A DNA stretch of 64,000 nt. Source: Dimorphilus gyrociliatus (taxonomy: Eukaryota; Annelida; Polychaeta; Dinophilidae). The notes under the pieces were generated by a model. That model was not told the origin of the DNA and made no database searches. It saw only the letters and a program-made list of their open reading frames with translations. Below, in pieces: positions 22,753 through 33,188 of the stretch; the first letter of the stretch is position 1, and every line of letters starts with the position of its first letter. The translations under genes and the position numbers were made by a program. The stretch lies in contig CAJFCJ010000057.1 of the NCBI GenBank assembly GCA_904063045.1, forward strand, positions 1 through 64,000, in the 5' to 3' direction.

Positions 22753-24009
22753 ATTTTTCGAAAGCAATAAATGTCAACGGAAAAACACAAACTATTGTTT
22801 GTTATATACCAAGAAAATAGCAAGAATATAGACATTAATGTTTTACAAATCCATAAATATTGTATATTATTTTTATCCTCACAAGAATAACAATGTTTAA
22901 TAGATAACCAATCTGTTGCCAAATTATATGAAAATTTATTAATAAATTGCAACATATGCACCAGTGCGTTAGAAATGTACAAAATGAATAAGATATGTTG
23001 GCGATTAGTCTACATAGTTTATTGTAAGGAGTACAATGGCTACATTTGCATAAAATCGATTGAGGAGTTTATCTATTCTAATCCATTGTATCCAAACTAG
23101 ACAGGAAAGCTTCAAGAAGGCTTGATTTCTCAAAAACAAAAAAAAATCAAGCGACAAAGAGGCAAAATAGATATCAAGAAAAAAAATTAATTGCAAACAA
23201 CATAAGTTTAGTTTATAGAGTAGTTTATCACACGAATAAATTAATGTTTGTCCAGGAGAGGTTGTACAACGGTTGTCTTTATCATTCCAACATCAAATGT
23301 ATAACCGTTGTAGATAAGGAGATCTTTTAAAATTAAAAATTATCAGTGTTATTGAAATTTACAGGCAGTTTTCATGCCAATTCTTAAAAAAATCATGTTA
23401 ATTGTTCTTCTTTTAACCAACCCTAACCCTGTAATCAATCAGATTGTTATGGAAATGGTGTATGCATTGAACTAAATATTTGTGAATGTATGAACGAAGG
23501 GAGCGACAAAAAGCATCCTTAACCCTAATCGTAACCCAGCCCTTGTCATTTTCTAACCATGTTTATTACTGCTAACGCTTAGATGACTTGCCCATAAGTA
23601 CAGATCAATAAAGCTCACTGCTTAACATCATAAAGAATTTACTACAGTCATCATAACAATTTGTCTGTAGTCACATTACACATCTTCAATGATATATTGG
23701 GTAGTATTCTACATGATGTAGAAAGATACAACACTGCTCAAATGTTTCATTCTTGACTAAACTATCTATTTTAAATATTTAAAAGGAGTAATTATTTTTG
23801 TTTGTTAATGTAACTTCAGTTATTGAGCATGTCACAGGTGTAAGCGATAACAGTTATTGTGCTTCAACAATCATTAGAGAACACTGGATAATGTTCTATT
23901 ACAAAAGCTTCACAACTGCAATATTTGCTTTTTTTCCAGTTACCTTTATCAGTAGTTATTCCAACCTAAAAATTCTCAGATATCTTTAAGCAACTAACAT
24001 AACAACTAC
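22753..24009. other. intergenic; upstream region of the channel and a degenerate MITE
   Basis: No independent gene recognised. At about 23503-23625 the sequence GAGCGACAAAAAGCATCC...CCCTAATCGTAACCCAGCCC...TAAGTACAGATCA matches the interior of the 207-bp MITE family without clean ends. Confidence 0.4.
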
Positions 24010-24136
24010 TGGAAAAGTAAAAGTGGAAAATGTTAAAACCTGGACAAAATTCTCCAGCAAAATGACATTTCATGGAATAAAAAATATTTTTACTATATAT
24101 ATAGCTATATAGCTATATACAAAGATTGTGTTATTC

Positions 24137-24172
24137 TCTAACCCTAACCCTAACCCTAAATCCTAAATTAAA
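24137..24172. repeat. short interstitial telomere-like repeat
   Basis: CTAACCCTAACCCTAACCCTAA is a run of three to four CCCTAA units, degenerating rightward, inside the intron-position sequence of the channel pseudogene. A degenerate copy of the motif is also at 24461-24481. Confidence 0.7.
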
Positions 24173-24882
24173 AACAATGAGCATATGGGGATAGACCTCT
24201 CTCTAATTAATATCACTGTGTATTGAAAAAACTTCAATTATCCCAATGTCCTTTTGTTAATTTAATAAATAATCTGGTCAATCAACTCAAAACCCTATGA
24301 CAATTCTGACTATATTTTCTATTATGAATAAATAACAAGATTCTCAGAAAATGTTCACAATAGAAATATTTCAAGACTATATTATGTTTGGTGGACAAAT
24401 GATTAGCAAGAATAAAACAGCAACTTGTGATTTTACTTAAAGAGGTCTTATCTAATGGTTAAGGTTAGGGTTAAGGTATTCATTTTTTGAACAACGGCTT
24501 TATTTATAATCTAGCCAACATGTTCATTTTCAAGGTTAATAGTGTTGTTGAATTGGAGCTTTAAAAATAGTATAATATGGAAATGATTTACTTGTGAATA
24601 CTTACCAAAATATTTGGATGATCATGCTCAATATGATTAAAATTATACTGGACATCAACAATCCGATTTCATATTCAGCTGCTTTTGGAATGGTATCAAA
24701 TGTCCCTCTGAATATATTACAAAAAAAATCAGTGAATTCAGTTTCTGTTTCCCATTCAATTCTCCCCTTTCCATTCATCCACTCAGACCACTAACCGCTG
24801 CTGAACTTGGAATTGAAAAGGGTCTTTCATTCTTATTCAACATTGAGCAATATCAACATATGATTAGAGGTGTCAAAATTTT

Positions 24883-25089
24883 GGGACCGGTCGAAAACGG
24901 CCATAAATGAAATATTTGAAAGTTAGATTTTAGCCTGGGAAATGGTTAGGAGGAATTAGATAACTGTTGATATGTTCTTAGGAGGGTCCCATCTAAGGGT
25001 TAGGGGTATTCAAAAAGGTTAGGCAAAAACAAGGGCTGGGTTAGGGTTAGGGTAAAACCATAGATTTATGGCCGTTTTCTACCACATCC
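24883..25089. mobile_element. 207-bp MITE, complete, with 9-bp target duplication
   Basis: The element begins GGGACCGGTCGAAAACGGCC and ends GGCCGTTTTCTACCACATCC. CAAAATTTT flanks it on both sides (24874-24882 and 25090-25098). Removing the element restores the channel pseudogene frame (VKIF-IHNDYKRP against VKILLHDDFKKP in the intact gene), so the empty site is known. It has an internal GGTTAGGGTTAGGGT core. A 9-bp duplication points to mobilisation by a Mutator-like (MULE) transposase. Confidence 0.9.
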
Positions 25090-25508
25090 CAAAATTTTCA
25101 TACACAATGATTATAAAAGGCCACAATGTACCTTTGTTAAAGGAAGTCAACAGCCTAATCATGAAGGAAAGAAAGATCTAAAAGTTGATGTTGAAATAAA
25201 AAGGGAACTGAAAAACTTATGCCAAAAAGACTTCACTACAAGTGGAAGAAAGCTGGCAGAAACAGTTCTTTTTAATAACAAGAAAAATACTGATTTTCTA
25301 CCAAACCCGAAATATTTAAAAAGGATGGCCAATTCAACCAAACAAAAGAAGAGACCAATGGAACCAAAAGATTATGACTTTGAATTAAATATGGATTTCA
25401 TACCCAACAACTTTCTGAAGAAAGACATCTGTGAAAAGAATGAAAGGATTCTTATATTTGGAACAGACTATCAGTTTGAATTGTTGAGTAAATCAGGGCA
25501 TTTGTTTG

Positions 25509-27190
25509 TACTTTGTTGTATTGTAATTGTAGGAATTGCTGTTTCTTCAGAACAGTATCTGTCCTTTCCAATCATTTATCAAATTACCAAGGTACTCACA
25601 CAAATAGAACCTCTCAAGTTCCTATACAAATAGTCTTAGCAAATGTACTTTCGGTAGAAATAATTCAACAAAACACGAGAAATTCGTCCAAAGAATATGT
25701 ATTGAGTAACTTAGTTTCTAGTTCTAAACAAGTATGTTTAAACAACAAGTTAATGGTTAAAGAACTGAACTGACAAACTGGGGAAATGCATTTCCTTTTA
25801 TACATTTGCCAAAGCTTGGGTTTAATTTGTCAAAAGCTTACATAGTTGAAATCTGATGGTCTCAAGTAACAAAAATATGAAAGACTGTTATGTCACACAT
25901 ATAAAATATAATCTTCAGATTAGGCCCATTTGGCCAACATGCCCCACTGCAAACTAATCCTGCATCTTCAACATATGCTATTGAATAAGATGTAACAGCT
26001 TTGACATGCATCTTTTCCATGTTAATTCCCAAGTAGCCACCATCTCTTCTGGTCAAACAGTCTATTTCCTATAGAAAAGAGTTTTTTCTTAAGTACTAAA
26101 ATCTAACTCTACAAAAGAAAAGTCTTTCTAAAGTTCCACCATTAAAATTACTACGAAATAGAAGTATTTCTATAGTTGCACCATTCTAATTCCTATGAAA
26201 TAGAAGAATGGGAATGAAACTTGTTTTATTGCAAAGGTGATAATGGCTCCACCCTTTCGTAGGAAGTCACATCCAAGTATTATTGCCATATCCAACTTTT
26301 CCATCATAAAGAATTCTTGCTCCATAATTCTTCCAGAAAATTGAATATTCAAATTTGATCTTTCTTTTTGCATATTTCCATCTGCTGAAGTAATTATTGG
26401 TAGGCCAGAAGTTTCATTCTTTATAAATCTTGGATCCAATAGTTTAATTTCCTTTTCTATTATAAATGACATTAATGCTCCAGTATCACATAATGCAATT
26501 ATTTCTCTTTCATTATGGTTTTTCATGCGAAATTGGAAATCTTCTCTCTCTTTAACCTGCGATGTATATTTTAAAGTGTGCAACTTTTTCTTCTCTTAAA
26601 GTTAAAAATTGCCATTTTTCCTTTATTTGTTTCTCTATCATTAGGTTCAGCATTAATAAGCCTGTTACAGACTGCTCTTTCTTCATACCTTCCATTTCTA
26701 ATTCTTTGGTTTGGTTGATATCTATTTTGAGAAAAAGATTTAAATTTATTTTCAATTTGGTTTGTGTAACTGTTATTGTTATCAAATCTCTTTTTGAATT
26801 GTTTAAATTTAATTTCTTCATCTTTTCTTGAGTTTTCAAAGAAAATTTCAGCTCTTTTTGCCAATTTAATGTATTGTGAAACAGAATTAACTCTTCCATC
26901 TCTCTCAACATAATTAACAATCTTTCATTTAAACCATTCTTAAAAATACTCAGGAGTTGAATTTCTCTAACTCTTTTTAGGAACAATGACCATTTCAGTA
27001 GATTTGAATGGTAGGAATTTTTCCACAAGTTCTTTAATTCTTCTAACAAAACTTTGAACAGTTTCTTTTTTAAACTGCCTTAATTTATCAATATCCTTTT
27101 TGTAGAACGTAGGATCTGGATTGAATTCTTCATCTAATGCATCCTACATTTCATTTTCTGTGGTATAAGCAGGAAGGCTTTCAATTACTT
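25509..27190 (-). mobile_element. Ty3-like LTR retrotransposon remnant (LTR plus gag-protease)
   Basis: The left end (25509-25830) is the reverse complement of the LTR at 10505. The following sequence to about 26200 is shared with the copy at 29904. Minus-strand frames from 27180 to 26170 give a decayed gag (QFKKETVQSFVRRIKELVEKF, then IFKNGLNERLLIMLREME). An aspartic protease follows (EIIALCDTGALMSFI, then DMAIILGCDFLRKGG). Reverse transcriptase, integrase and a second LTR are missing. At least two frame changes and stops show it is dead. Confidence 0.7.
26170..26864 (-). pseudogene. retroviral-type aspartic protease region of the Ty3-like remnant
   Basis: ALCDTGALMSF carries the catalytic DTG(A), and AIILGCDFL matches the C-terminal (I)LG.DFL motif of retropepsins, about 75 residues later as expected. 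Upstream is a basic, zinc-knuckle-free gag linker (RYQPNQRIRNGRYEERAVC). Frameshifted relative to the gag frame. Confidence 0.7.
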
Positions 27191-27335
27191 AATCAGGGCA
27201 TTTGTTTGTTGATAAAAAATTGAGAATTGTAAAAGAACCATTTTACCAATTATTGACTATCCAATCTTATGTGAAAAAAAATGGGATCATGAAACATGAC
27301 CCCCTGGCCTTCATTTTCATGACATCTAAACATAT

Positions 27336-27777
27336 GCAACTGTCCAACCTTCGAAATTCTACTATTATTCAGGAGTAGAAAACAATAAAAACATGAGCAT
27401 ATTTAGAACTTTTCTTTGTCTTAAAATGTTACTTTTGTTTTTGTGAACATTGAAATTTGTCAACTATCAACCCTTTAAAGAGTATATAAACACTACGAAA
27501 TTAACAGTTCATAGTTCGGATTTCTAACCATCAGCTAGTTGTTTAAACTAGCTTGTTTAGAGCTAGAAGCTCATTTTACTCAATACATATTCATTACACG
27601 AAAAACTGGTGTTTTGTTGATTAATTTCTACCGAAATTACATTTGTTAAGACTATTTGTGGACGAACTTAAAAGATTCTATTTGTGTAAGTACTTTGGCA
27701 GATTGGTAAATGATTGGAAAAGACGATTACAGTTGTGATGAACCAGAAATTCCTACAATTACAATACAACAAAGTAT
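27336..27777 (+). mobile_element. LTR copy (same family as 10505)
   Basis: From TGCAACTGTCCAACC to CAACAAAGTATA the segment is colinear with the LTR at 10505, including AGAGTATATAAACACTACG. It is inserted at the end of the MULE remnant and abuts a reverse transcriptase fragment. Confidence 0.7.
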
Positions 27778-27779
27778 AT

Positions 27780-28035
27780 TTTTACTAAAACATTCGCAAA
27801 ACACTACACAGCTTTACAAAAATTGATAGAAAAAATAAAAAAAAAAGATTTCATAATCAAACCAAGCAAGTGTGCTTTCCTACAGGAATCAGTACAATTC
27901 CTTGGTCACAAGATTACACAAAATGGTATTGAAACTGATCCAGAAAAGATTCAGAAAATAAAATATGCTGAATTTCCTAAGTTTTGCAAATATCACTTTA
28001 GAGTCATTCAAAAATTCTTATTAGATCCAACATAA
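27780..28035 (+). pseudogene. Ty3/gypsy reverse transcriptase fragment
   Basis: The frame FTKTFAKHYTALQKLIEKIK, then KPSKCAFLQESVQFLGH and GIETDPEKIQKI, is the palm-to-thumb segment that follows the YxDD box in Ty3/gypsy elements. The YxDD box itself is lost at the LTR boundary. It ends at TAA 28033-28035, after which a different (LRR) fragment begins. Confidence 0.85.
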
Positions 28036-28045
28036 ACATATTCTC

Positions 28046-28350
28046 TTACTGAAAACAATTAAATGTTTCTCTCAGATATTGAATTTGTTCACCATTAAAA
28101 TTCCAACCGAAGAATCCAATATATTTCAGGGAGTTTGAAGAAGATTTGAGTCCATCATATATCACTTTAAAGCCATTCCTCATTTTACAAGCTAGTTCAT
28201 CATTCAAATCACAATCAGCAACTTTAATTGTTTTCATAGAGTTTGAAGGAGATTTGAGTCCATAACATATCATTTCAAACCCATCATCCATATTTCTGTT
28301 TGTGGATAGGTTAACATATTTTAATGATGCACATTTTTCAATAAAAAATG
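28046..28350 (-). pseudogene. LRR (RNI-type) fragment
   Basis: The minus-strand frame reads IEKCASLKYVNLSTNRNMD, then DGFEMICYGLKSPSNSMKTI and KSSSNSLKYIGFFGWNFN, and stops at 28046. About two and a half repeats remain, and a repeat half is deleted at CKMRNGFKVI. Part of the same LRR family as the gene at 630. Confidence 0.7.
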
Positions 28351-28740
28351 CTTTTCAAATTTGAAAAGAAAATTTAAGAGGTGTTTTTTGATAGTTGTAT
28401 ATATTTTGCAAGTCTTAACTAAAAAGCCTTTTTCTAATGTGTATAGTATAAAGTAGACTTCATAAAAAATGGACACTGTAAAAATATTTCAACTTGAAAG
28501 TTTACGAATGTAATTAATTTCCACATATTGTTCTTTTTAAAATTGTCTTTCTTATAGGAAATGATGGAAAGAAATTGATTACATTTGCAATGGAGAGGAC
28601 AAGAGACTGTTTGACAAATATTTTTATCTCTGTTATCCTTGTTATTTTTATTATATTTATTTAAATATGATGTGGAGTGAGGACATTAGGGATCTTGTAT
28701 TCAAGAAATGCAATGAATTAGGAAAGCTACAGGTTAAAGC
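28351..28740. other. AT-rich stretch, nothing recognised
   Basis: Separates the LRR fragment from the Tc1-like remnant. No repeat or coding-like frame was identified. Confidence 0.3.
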
Positions 28741-29020
28741 AAGATTTTAGGAATAGCATCCTCTTCTGTCAGACGAGGAGAATGGGGTTGTCTAAAGAAA
28801 CTTACAGAGAGAGATATAGGCAGGATGAGGAGAGCTATACAGAAAATGAAAAAAAATAGGGACAGCGTGATAGCAAGAAAAATTTTGAAAGAGTTAGATG
28901 TAGATGTTAGCTTATTAACCATTCAGAGGGAGCTGAAATAACAAAAAATTAGGTATAAGCGAGTTAGGCAAACACCTGATCTTACAACAAATAATTGTAA
29001 GAGGAGAAAAGTGAAAATGA
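28741..29020 (+). pseudogene. Tc1-like transposase N-terminal fragment
   Basis: The frame LTERDIGRMRRAIQKMKKN, then ARKILKELDVDVSLLTIQREL and RYKRVRQTPDLTTNNCKRRK, aligns with the fragment at 15384-15608, with a stop after QRELK. It is joined abruptly to MULE sequence at about 29025. Confidence 0.6.
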
Positions 29021-29025
29021 TAACG

Positions 29026-29600
29026 GCTTTGCCATATCTGCCATATAGTGTGATTAAAAATCAATTCAATGACATTTAGAATGAACTGGCAAAAGAAAAT
29101 AAACTCACTAATTTGTATGAATATGTTTCTAATACATGGATAAAAAGTTCATTTTGGCCTCCAGAGACTTAATCTGTCTTTGGTCAAAGTATCAGAAGAA
29201 ATAATGATCTGGAAGGTTACCATCACAGGCTCAACAAAATTATTGGAGAAAATGCTTCTTTCTATTTTGTCATAGATGAATTGAAGAGGGAGGCAGACCT
29301 AATTTATCTGGGGTCGACAGAAAATGTCCACAAATGAGAAATTTCAAGACAAAAATTTGGATTGAGAAATGGTTAGGGAGTAGAAAAGAGCAACTGATTT
29401 GTACTTAGGAGGGTCTCCTCTAAGGGTTAGGGGTAATGTAAAAGGATAGGTACAGCTGAGGGCTGGGTTAGGGTTAGGGTAAAAGCACTCATTTGTGGAC
29501 GTTTTCTGTCGCATCCAATTTATCTTTATAACAAGCATTTAAGTGGAAGAAACATCATTAGACTTCAAAGGAGGATTTATACCCATATTCAAAATGATCT
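29026..29600 (+). pseudogene. MULE transposase C-terminal remnant split by a MITE
   Basis: LPYSVIKNQFNDI...ELAKENKLTNLYEYV, then TWIKSSFWPPET and FGQSIRRNNDLEGYHHRLN, followed by FVIDELKREADLIYL matches the C-terminal exon of the MULE at 33228. The NNDxEGxHxRxN motif carries the third catalytic acidic residue. The frame resumes after the MITE at 29517 (LYNKHLSGRNIIRLQRR). Several stops. Confidence 0.75.
29310..29516. mobile_element. 207-bp MITE, complete, with 9-bp target duplication
   Basis: Begins GGGGTCGACAGAAAATGTCC and ends GGACGTTTTCTGTCGCATCC. AATTTATCT flanks both sides (29301-29309, 29517-29525). Inside are GGTTAGGGAGTAG and GGGTTAGGGTTAGGGT. It has exactly the same length as the copy at 24883. 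Confidence 0.9.
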
Positions 29601-29903
29601 TTTCTTAATTTGAGAAAATTTATAAAAGGGTGAAATTACTGCGAAACAGCTTCTTCAATTGCACTTTGAATTGTATTATTGAAAAATAGCTGACTATTAC
29701 TTGATATCAATAAAACTTCACATGAAAAAAATTTTCATTAAAACATTTGGTTAATAAGTTTCCCAACTTTTTACAAGTTTGCTGATTTAAGTTGCACCAT
29801 GAAAAATGAATATTCTTTAGTATATTTGAAGCAGAAAGAATATCTTCACAATGACTTCTAATCCAATTCCACAATTTCTGTTACCATCAACATTAATTTT
29901 TTC
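29601..29903. other. AT-rich stretch, nothing recognised
   Basis: No gene or shared repeat identified between the MULE remnant and the LTR copy. Confidence 0.3.
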
Positions 29904-30450
29904 TGTACTTTGATGTACGGTAATTGTAGGAATGTCTGCTTCTTCTAAACAGTATTCATCCTTTCCAATCATTTATCAACTCACCAAAGTACTCACACGA
30001 ATAGAACCTTTCAAGTTCCTACACAAGTAGTCTTAATAAATGTAATTTTGGTAGAAATTAATCAACAAAATGTCAAAATTTTGCTTAAAGAATATGTATT
30101 GAGTAAGTGAGTTTCTAGTTTAAACAATCAGCTGATGGTTACAGAACTGAACTGCAAAACTGAGGAAATGTATTTCCTTTTGTACATTTACCACAGCTTG
30201 GGTTGACTTGCTCAAAGGATTACGAAGTTGAAATGTAATGGTCTCATAATGCACATATAACAAAGACATGAAAAACTATTGCATCACTTATGGCTAACAT
30301 GTGGCACTGCAAAAACAAGCCTGGCTCTTCCACATCTGTTGTTAATAATTTGTAACAAGTTTGACAATATTATAATTCCTACAACACAAAAGCCATTCTA
30401 TAGTTCCGCCATTACAATTGATACGAAATAAAAGCCTTTCTAAAGTTCTA
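29904..30450 (-). mobile_element. LTR plus adjacent internal sequence, reverse orientation
   Basis: TGTACTTTGATGTACGGTAATTG... to about 30240 is the reverse complement of the LTR at 10505. Similarity to the copy at 25509 continues to about 30450, including CTTTCTAAAGTTC and CCATTACAATT...ACGAAATA. No coding remains. Confidence 0.6.
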
Positions 30451-30473
30451 TAATATCTAAAGTCTGAATATCA

Positions 30474-30710
30474 TTATGCTAATATCTCTAATTTCACAGT
30501 TTGAATTCTTGAACAATTTTTCAACATATTTCCTATCTGTTCAAAATGTTTGTTATGTAGATAACAACTTGAAAAGTTGATATGCTTCAAAGTATTTGTT
30601 GAAAGGAGAAGTCCTTTACAAATATTTTTTATCCCATTTTCAATATTTTCATTTCCTCCTAAATGAATTGTTTCTAATTTTGAACAAGTTTTCAGTAATT
30701 TTTCATACAT
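30474..30710 (-). pseudogene. LRR (RNI-type) fragment
   Basis: One and a half repeats: LLKTCSKLETIHLGGNENIE, then NGIKNICKGLLLSTNTLKHI and EQIGNMLKNCSRIQTVKL. It stops after KLEILA. Close in sequence to the repeats at 5740-7152. No start or neighbouring exon. Confidence 0.65.
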
Positions 30711-31420
30711 TGTTTAAAATACTGCTAACCTTGTGCTGAAGAGAGAATTTAAAATATTTTATGCATTGACAAAAAATCTATCAACTTAATGGTTGTCAAT
30801 AAGTATACAATCATACAACATATTACCTTTCTAAAACTATCAACATTAAGCAAAACTAATGTCAACACATCTATATATTTTTGGGTATGCCTGTAAACCT
30901 GTTTTTCTTTTTTTTTGTCAGATACCCACCATCTTACTCACTAAAAATGCAAAAATCATTCATTGATCAGAATGTTTAATTCATAACACTCTCCCAAAGA
31001 TTTTCATCAATGTGTGGGAAATCTTGTGGCCATCCAATGTTGTTTTCTAAAGTAGAATATTGTCTGTTGTTGAATACAAATATTTAAAATCTTTAAGAAA
31101 TAGAAACAAGTGTAAATCATTTCTGTTTTGCCCAAAATATTAATTTCCAAACAGATATGAATTGCTATAAAATTAATTGTAATTCTTCCAACAGAGATGT
31201 TTGAAAGGTTTTGCATAATGTACTAAATGATTAAAATATCCCTACGAATGATTTATATATTAGTTAACATATGCATGATATGTACTATGAGTACACAACT
31301 CAGTTTTGAATATCTATTCAAAGTTCATTACATATGTCAATTCAGTCCATGTTTTAGTAATACATACTGTTCTAAAAATAGAAAACAAAAGTAAAACGAA
31401 ATATAAACTGTGGTTTTTAA
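30711..31420. other. intergenic; probable promoter side of the RING/LRR gene
   Basis: AT-rich, no coding frame supported. It must contain the 5' region of the plus-strand gene starting at 31421, but no specific promoter element stands out. Confidence 0.3.
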
Positions 31421-33188
31421 ATGGCGGCAAAACAATATGTCATCAGTGAAAATGATCTTAAATGTGCAATTTGCTTAGATTCAGTGGTGGGAAAGGATCC
31501 AAGAATACTACTTTGTCAACATACGTATTGTTTTGGATGTATTCAACAATTGGAAATGAAAAATCATGAAATCTGCTGTCCAGAATGCAGACAGACTATC
31601 AAAGTACCAAAAGGGGATATTAATCAACTTGAAAAAAATCGAATTGTATACTTAAGAATATACTTAAGATTTAATAAAGAGCAAAAGCCTTTGCAAATAT
31701 CATGGGGAAGCAACAGATATGTATTGCCAAACACATGGTATTGAAAGTTTATGTGTTTCTTGTTTGGATGACAAACATGAGACTTGTAGTATTATTTCAA
31801 TGAAAAAATTTAAACAAATGAAAGAAAAATTTGATAGATTTTTGGAAAAAGACAAAAAAAATACAACTGAGATTTTGAATAAAATTAATGAATATGAAAG
31901 AAAAGCAATAATAAAAATACAAAGAGAATATGATACTCTGAGGTTAAAGTTTTATGCACTAAATAGATTAAAGAGAGAATTTTTCCAGACATTTTCAAAT
32001 CAACAAGAAACACTTGAAAAACTTTCACAAAGATCAAATGAAAAAGAATTAGAAATTCACACAGATATTCGAGTTCGCTATAAATTTAACAATTATTTTG
32101 ATACTGTTACTAGAGGTGAAGTAAATAAGTTTAATGATTATCAATTGAAAACGTATTCAAATCTGAAAAGAGAATTAGAAAATGATAAAACTCAAATGTC
32201 TGAAACATCTATAGTTTTTCGTAAAGTTGAAGAGATGGAATATTTTTTATCAAAATATCCAAAAATATTTGTCAATTTTAAGGATTGTAAACTCAACATG
32301 AAACAATGTGAAATTATAGGAAGTTTACTACGGAAATTTTCTACGATAGAATCTATATGTCTATCCTCTAATTTGGATATGGATAATGGATTTTTGGATA
32401 TTTGTAGTGGGCTTCGATTATCATCAAACAGTTTAAAGATTCTACAGTTAAGTAATTGTTCTTTTAATGTTATACATACTAGAGAGATTGGAACTTTGCT
32501 ACAGCGTTGTACCTCAATAGAAACCATACATCTATCTGGGAATACAATGATGGACAATGGAATAGTGGAGATTTCTCTCGGACTTGTACATTTAAAACAC
32601 ACTCTGAAGGATATTGATTTATCATTCTGTAAATTAAGTAATGATCAATGCACAGAAATTGCAAAAGGGATAAAATCCTGTTCCACACTAGAAACAATAA
32701 ATTTGAATGGGAATAGAAATATGGGAAATGGAATCAAAAATATATTTGAAGGACTTCAAACTTCATCAAAAACCTTAAAGAATCTTCAAATTGAACTGTG
32801 TGATTTGAATGAGCTACAAAGCAAAGACATTGGAAATTTGCTAAAACATTGTTCTACAATAGAAACAATAAATCTATGTGGGAATACTGAAATGAAAAAG
32901 GAAGTAATAAATATTTGTAATGCTCTTCAAATGTCATATAACACTTTGAAAAATTTAGATTTATCTCGTTGCAAATTGACTAAAGGAAAAAGATCACTGA
33001 TTGAAAATTTGTTAAAGAGTTGGGGTGCGAACGTACCTGGGTGTGAACGTACCCGGGTGCGAACGTACCCTGGGCGGGTGCGAACGTACCCAGGTACGTT
33101 CGCACCCTATTTTTATATTTATTTTATTTTTGAATTTTTGAATAAAAGATTTAGCTATAAATCTAAAAGTATGTATTTAAAAGACTAA
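31421..33188 (+). CDS. TRIM-like RING / B-box / coiled-coil protein with C-terminal LRRs
   Basis: Exon 1 (31421-31645) encodes a RING finger: CAICLDSVVGKDPRILLCQH, then TYCFGCI and CCPECR, ending with the usual QLEKNRI. A 34-nt intron (31646-31679) is phase 0. Exon 2 opens with a B-box (LCKYHGEATDMYCQTHGIES, CVSC, H, C). A lysine/glutamate-rich coiled coil follows (about residues 115-235), then five RNI-type LRRs like those at 5740. Total about 577 residues. RING plus B-box plus coiled coil is the TRIM ubiquitin-ligase core; the LRRs would replace PRY-SPRY as substrate-binding part. From 33020 the frame runs into the end of a MULE. The last 56 or so residues (ANVPGCERTRVRTYPGR...) are therefore transposon-derived and the LRR domain is probably truncated. 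Confidence 0.85.

Larger units (their letters stand above)
24012..25117 (+). pseudogene. truncated DEG/ENaC channel pseudogene
   Basis: Two pieces match the intact channel at 19781-22752 but lie on the opposite strand. At 24012-24090 GKVKVENVKTWTKF...TFHGIKNIF corresponds to exon 1. At 24600-25117 GHQQSDFIFSCFWNG...CPSEYI, then IEKGLSFLFNIEQYQHM and GVKIF, then IHNDYKRP corresponds to exon 2. The copy has stops, its TM1 is lost, and it ends where a MULE fragment starts. A MITE (24883-25089) splits it, leaving a 9-bp duplication. Confidence 0.75.
25118..27335 (+). pseudogene. MULE transposase remnant interrupted by a retroelement
   Basis: 25118-25508 reads CTFVKGSQQPNHEGKKDLKVD...NPKYLKRMANSTKQKKRP...FLKKDICEKNERILIFGTDYQ. 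It resumes at 27191-27335 with GHLFVDKKLRIVKEPFYQLL and MKHDPLAFIFMTSKHM. Both pieces align in order with the MULE transposase at 33228-35129. The break is filled by an LTR-retroelement remnant. The 18-bp word AATCAGGGCATTTGTTTG stands at both edges (25491-25508, 27191-27208). Confidence 0.8.

Noticed and set aside
24137-24172. CCCTAA run as a sign of a chromosome-fusion point
   Set aside because: Only three to four units, and similar tracts here lie inside MITEs with target duplications, so transposition or local slippage explains them.
26562-26831. Plus-strand frame over the gag-protease region
   Set aside because: The minus strand carries a recognisable retropepsin and gag; the plus frame is its complement.
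32192-32697. Minus-strand frames over the RING/LRR gene
   Set aside because: Antisense shadows of regular LRR repeats.
33020-33107. GGTGCGAACGTACC array as a CRISPR-like or satellite array
   Set aside because: Units occur in both orientations at both ends of one MULE and in its short derivative, so they are transposon termini.
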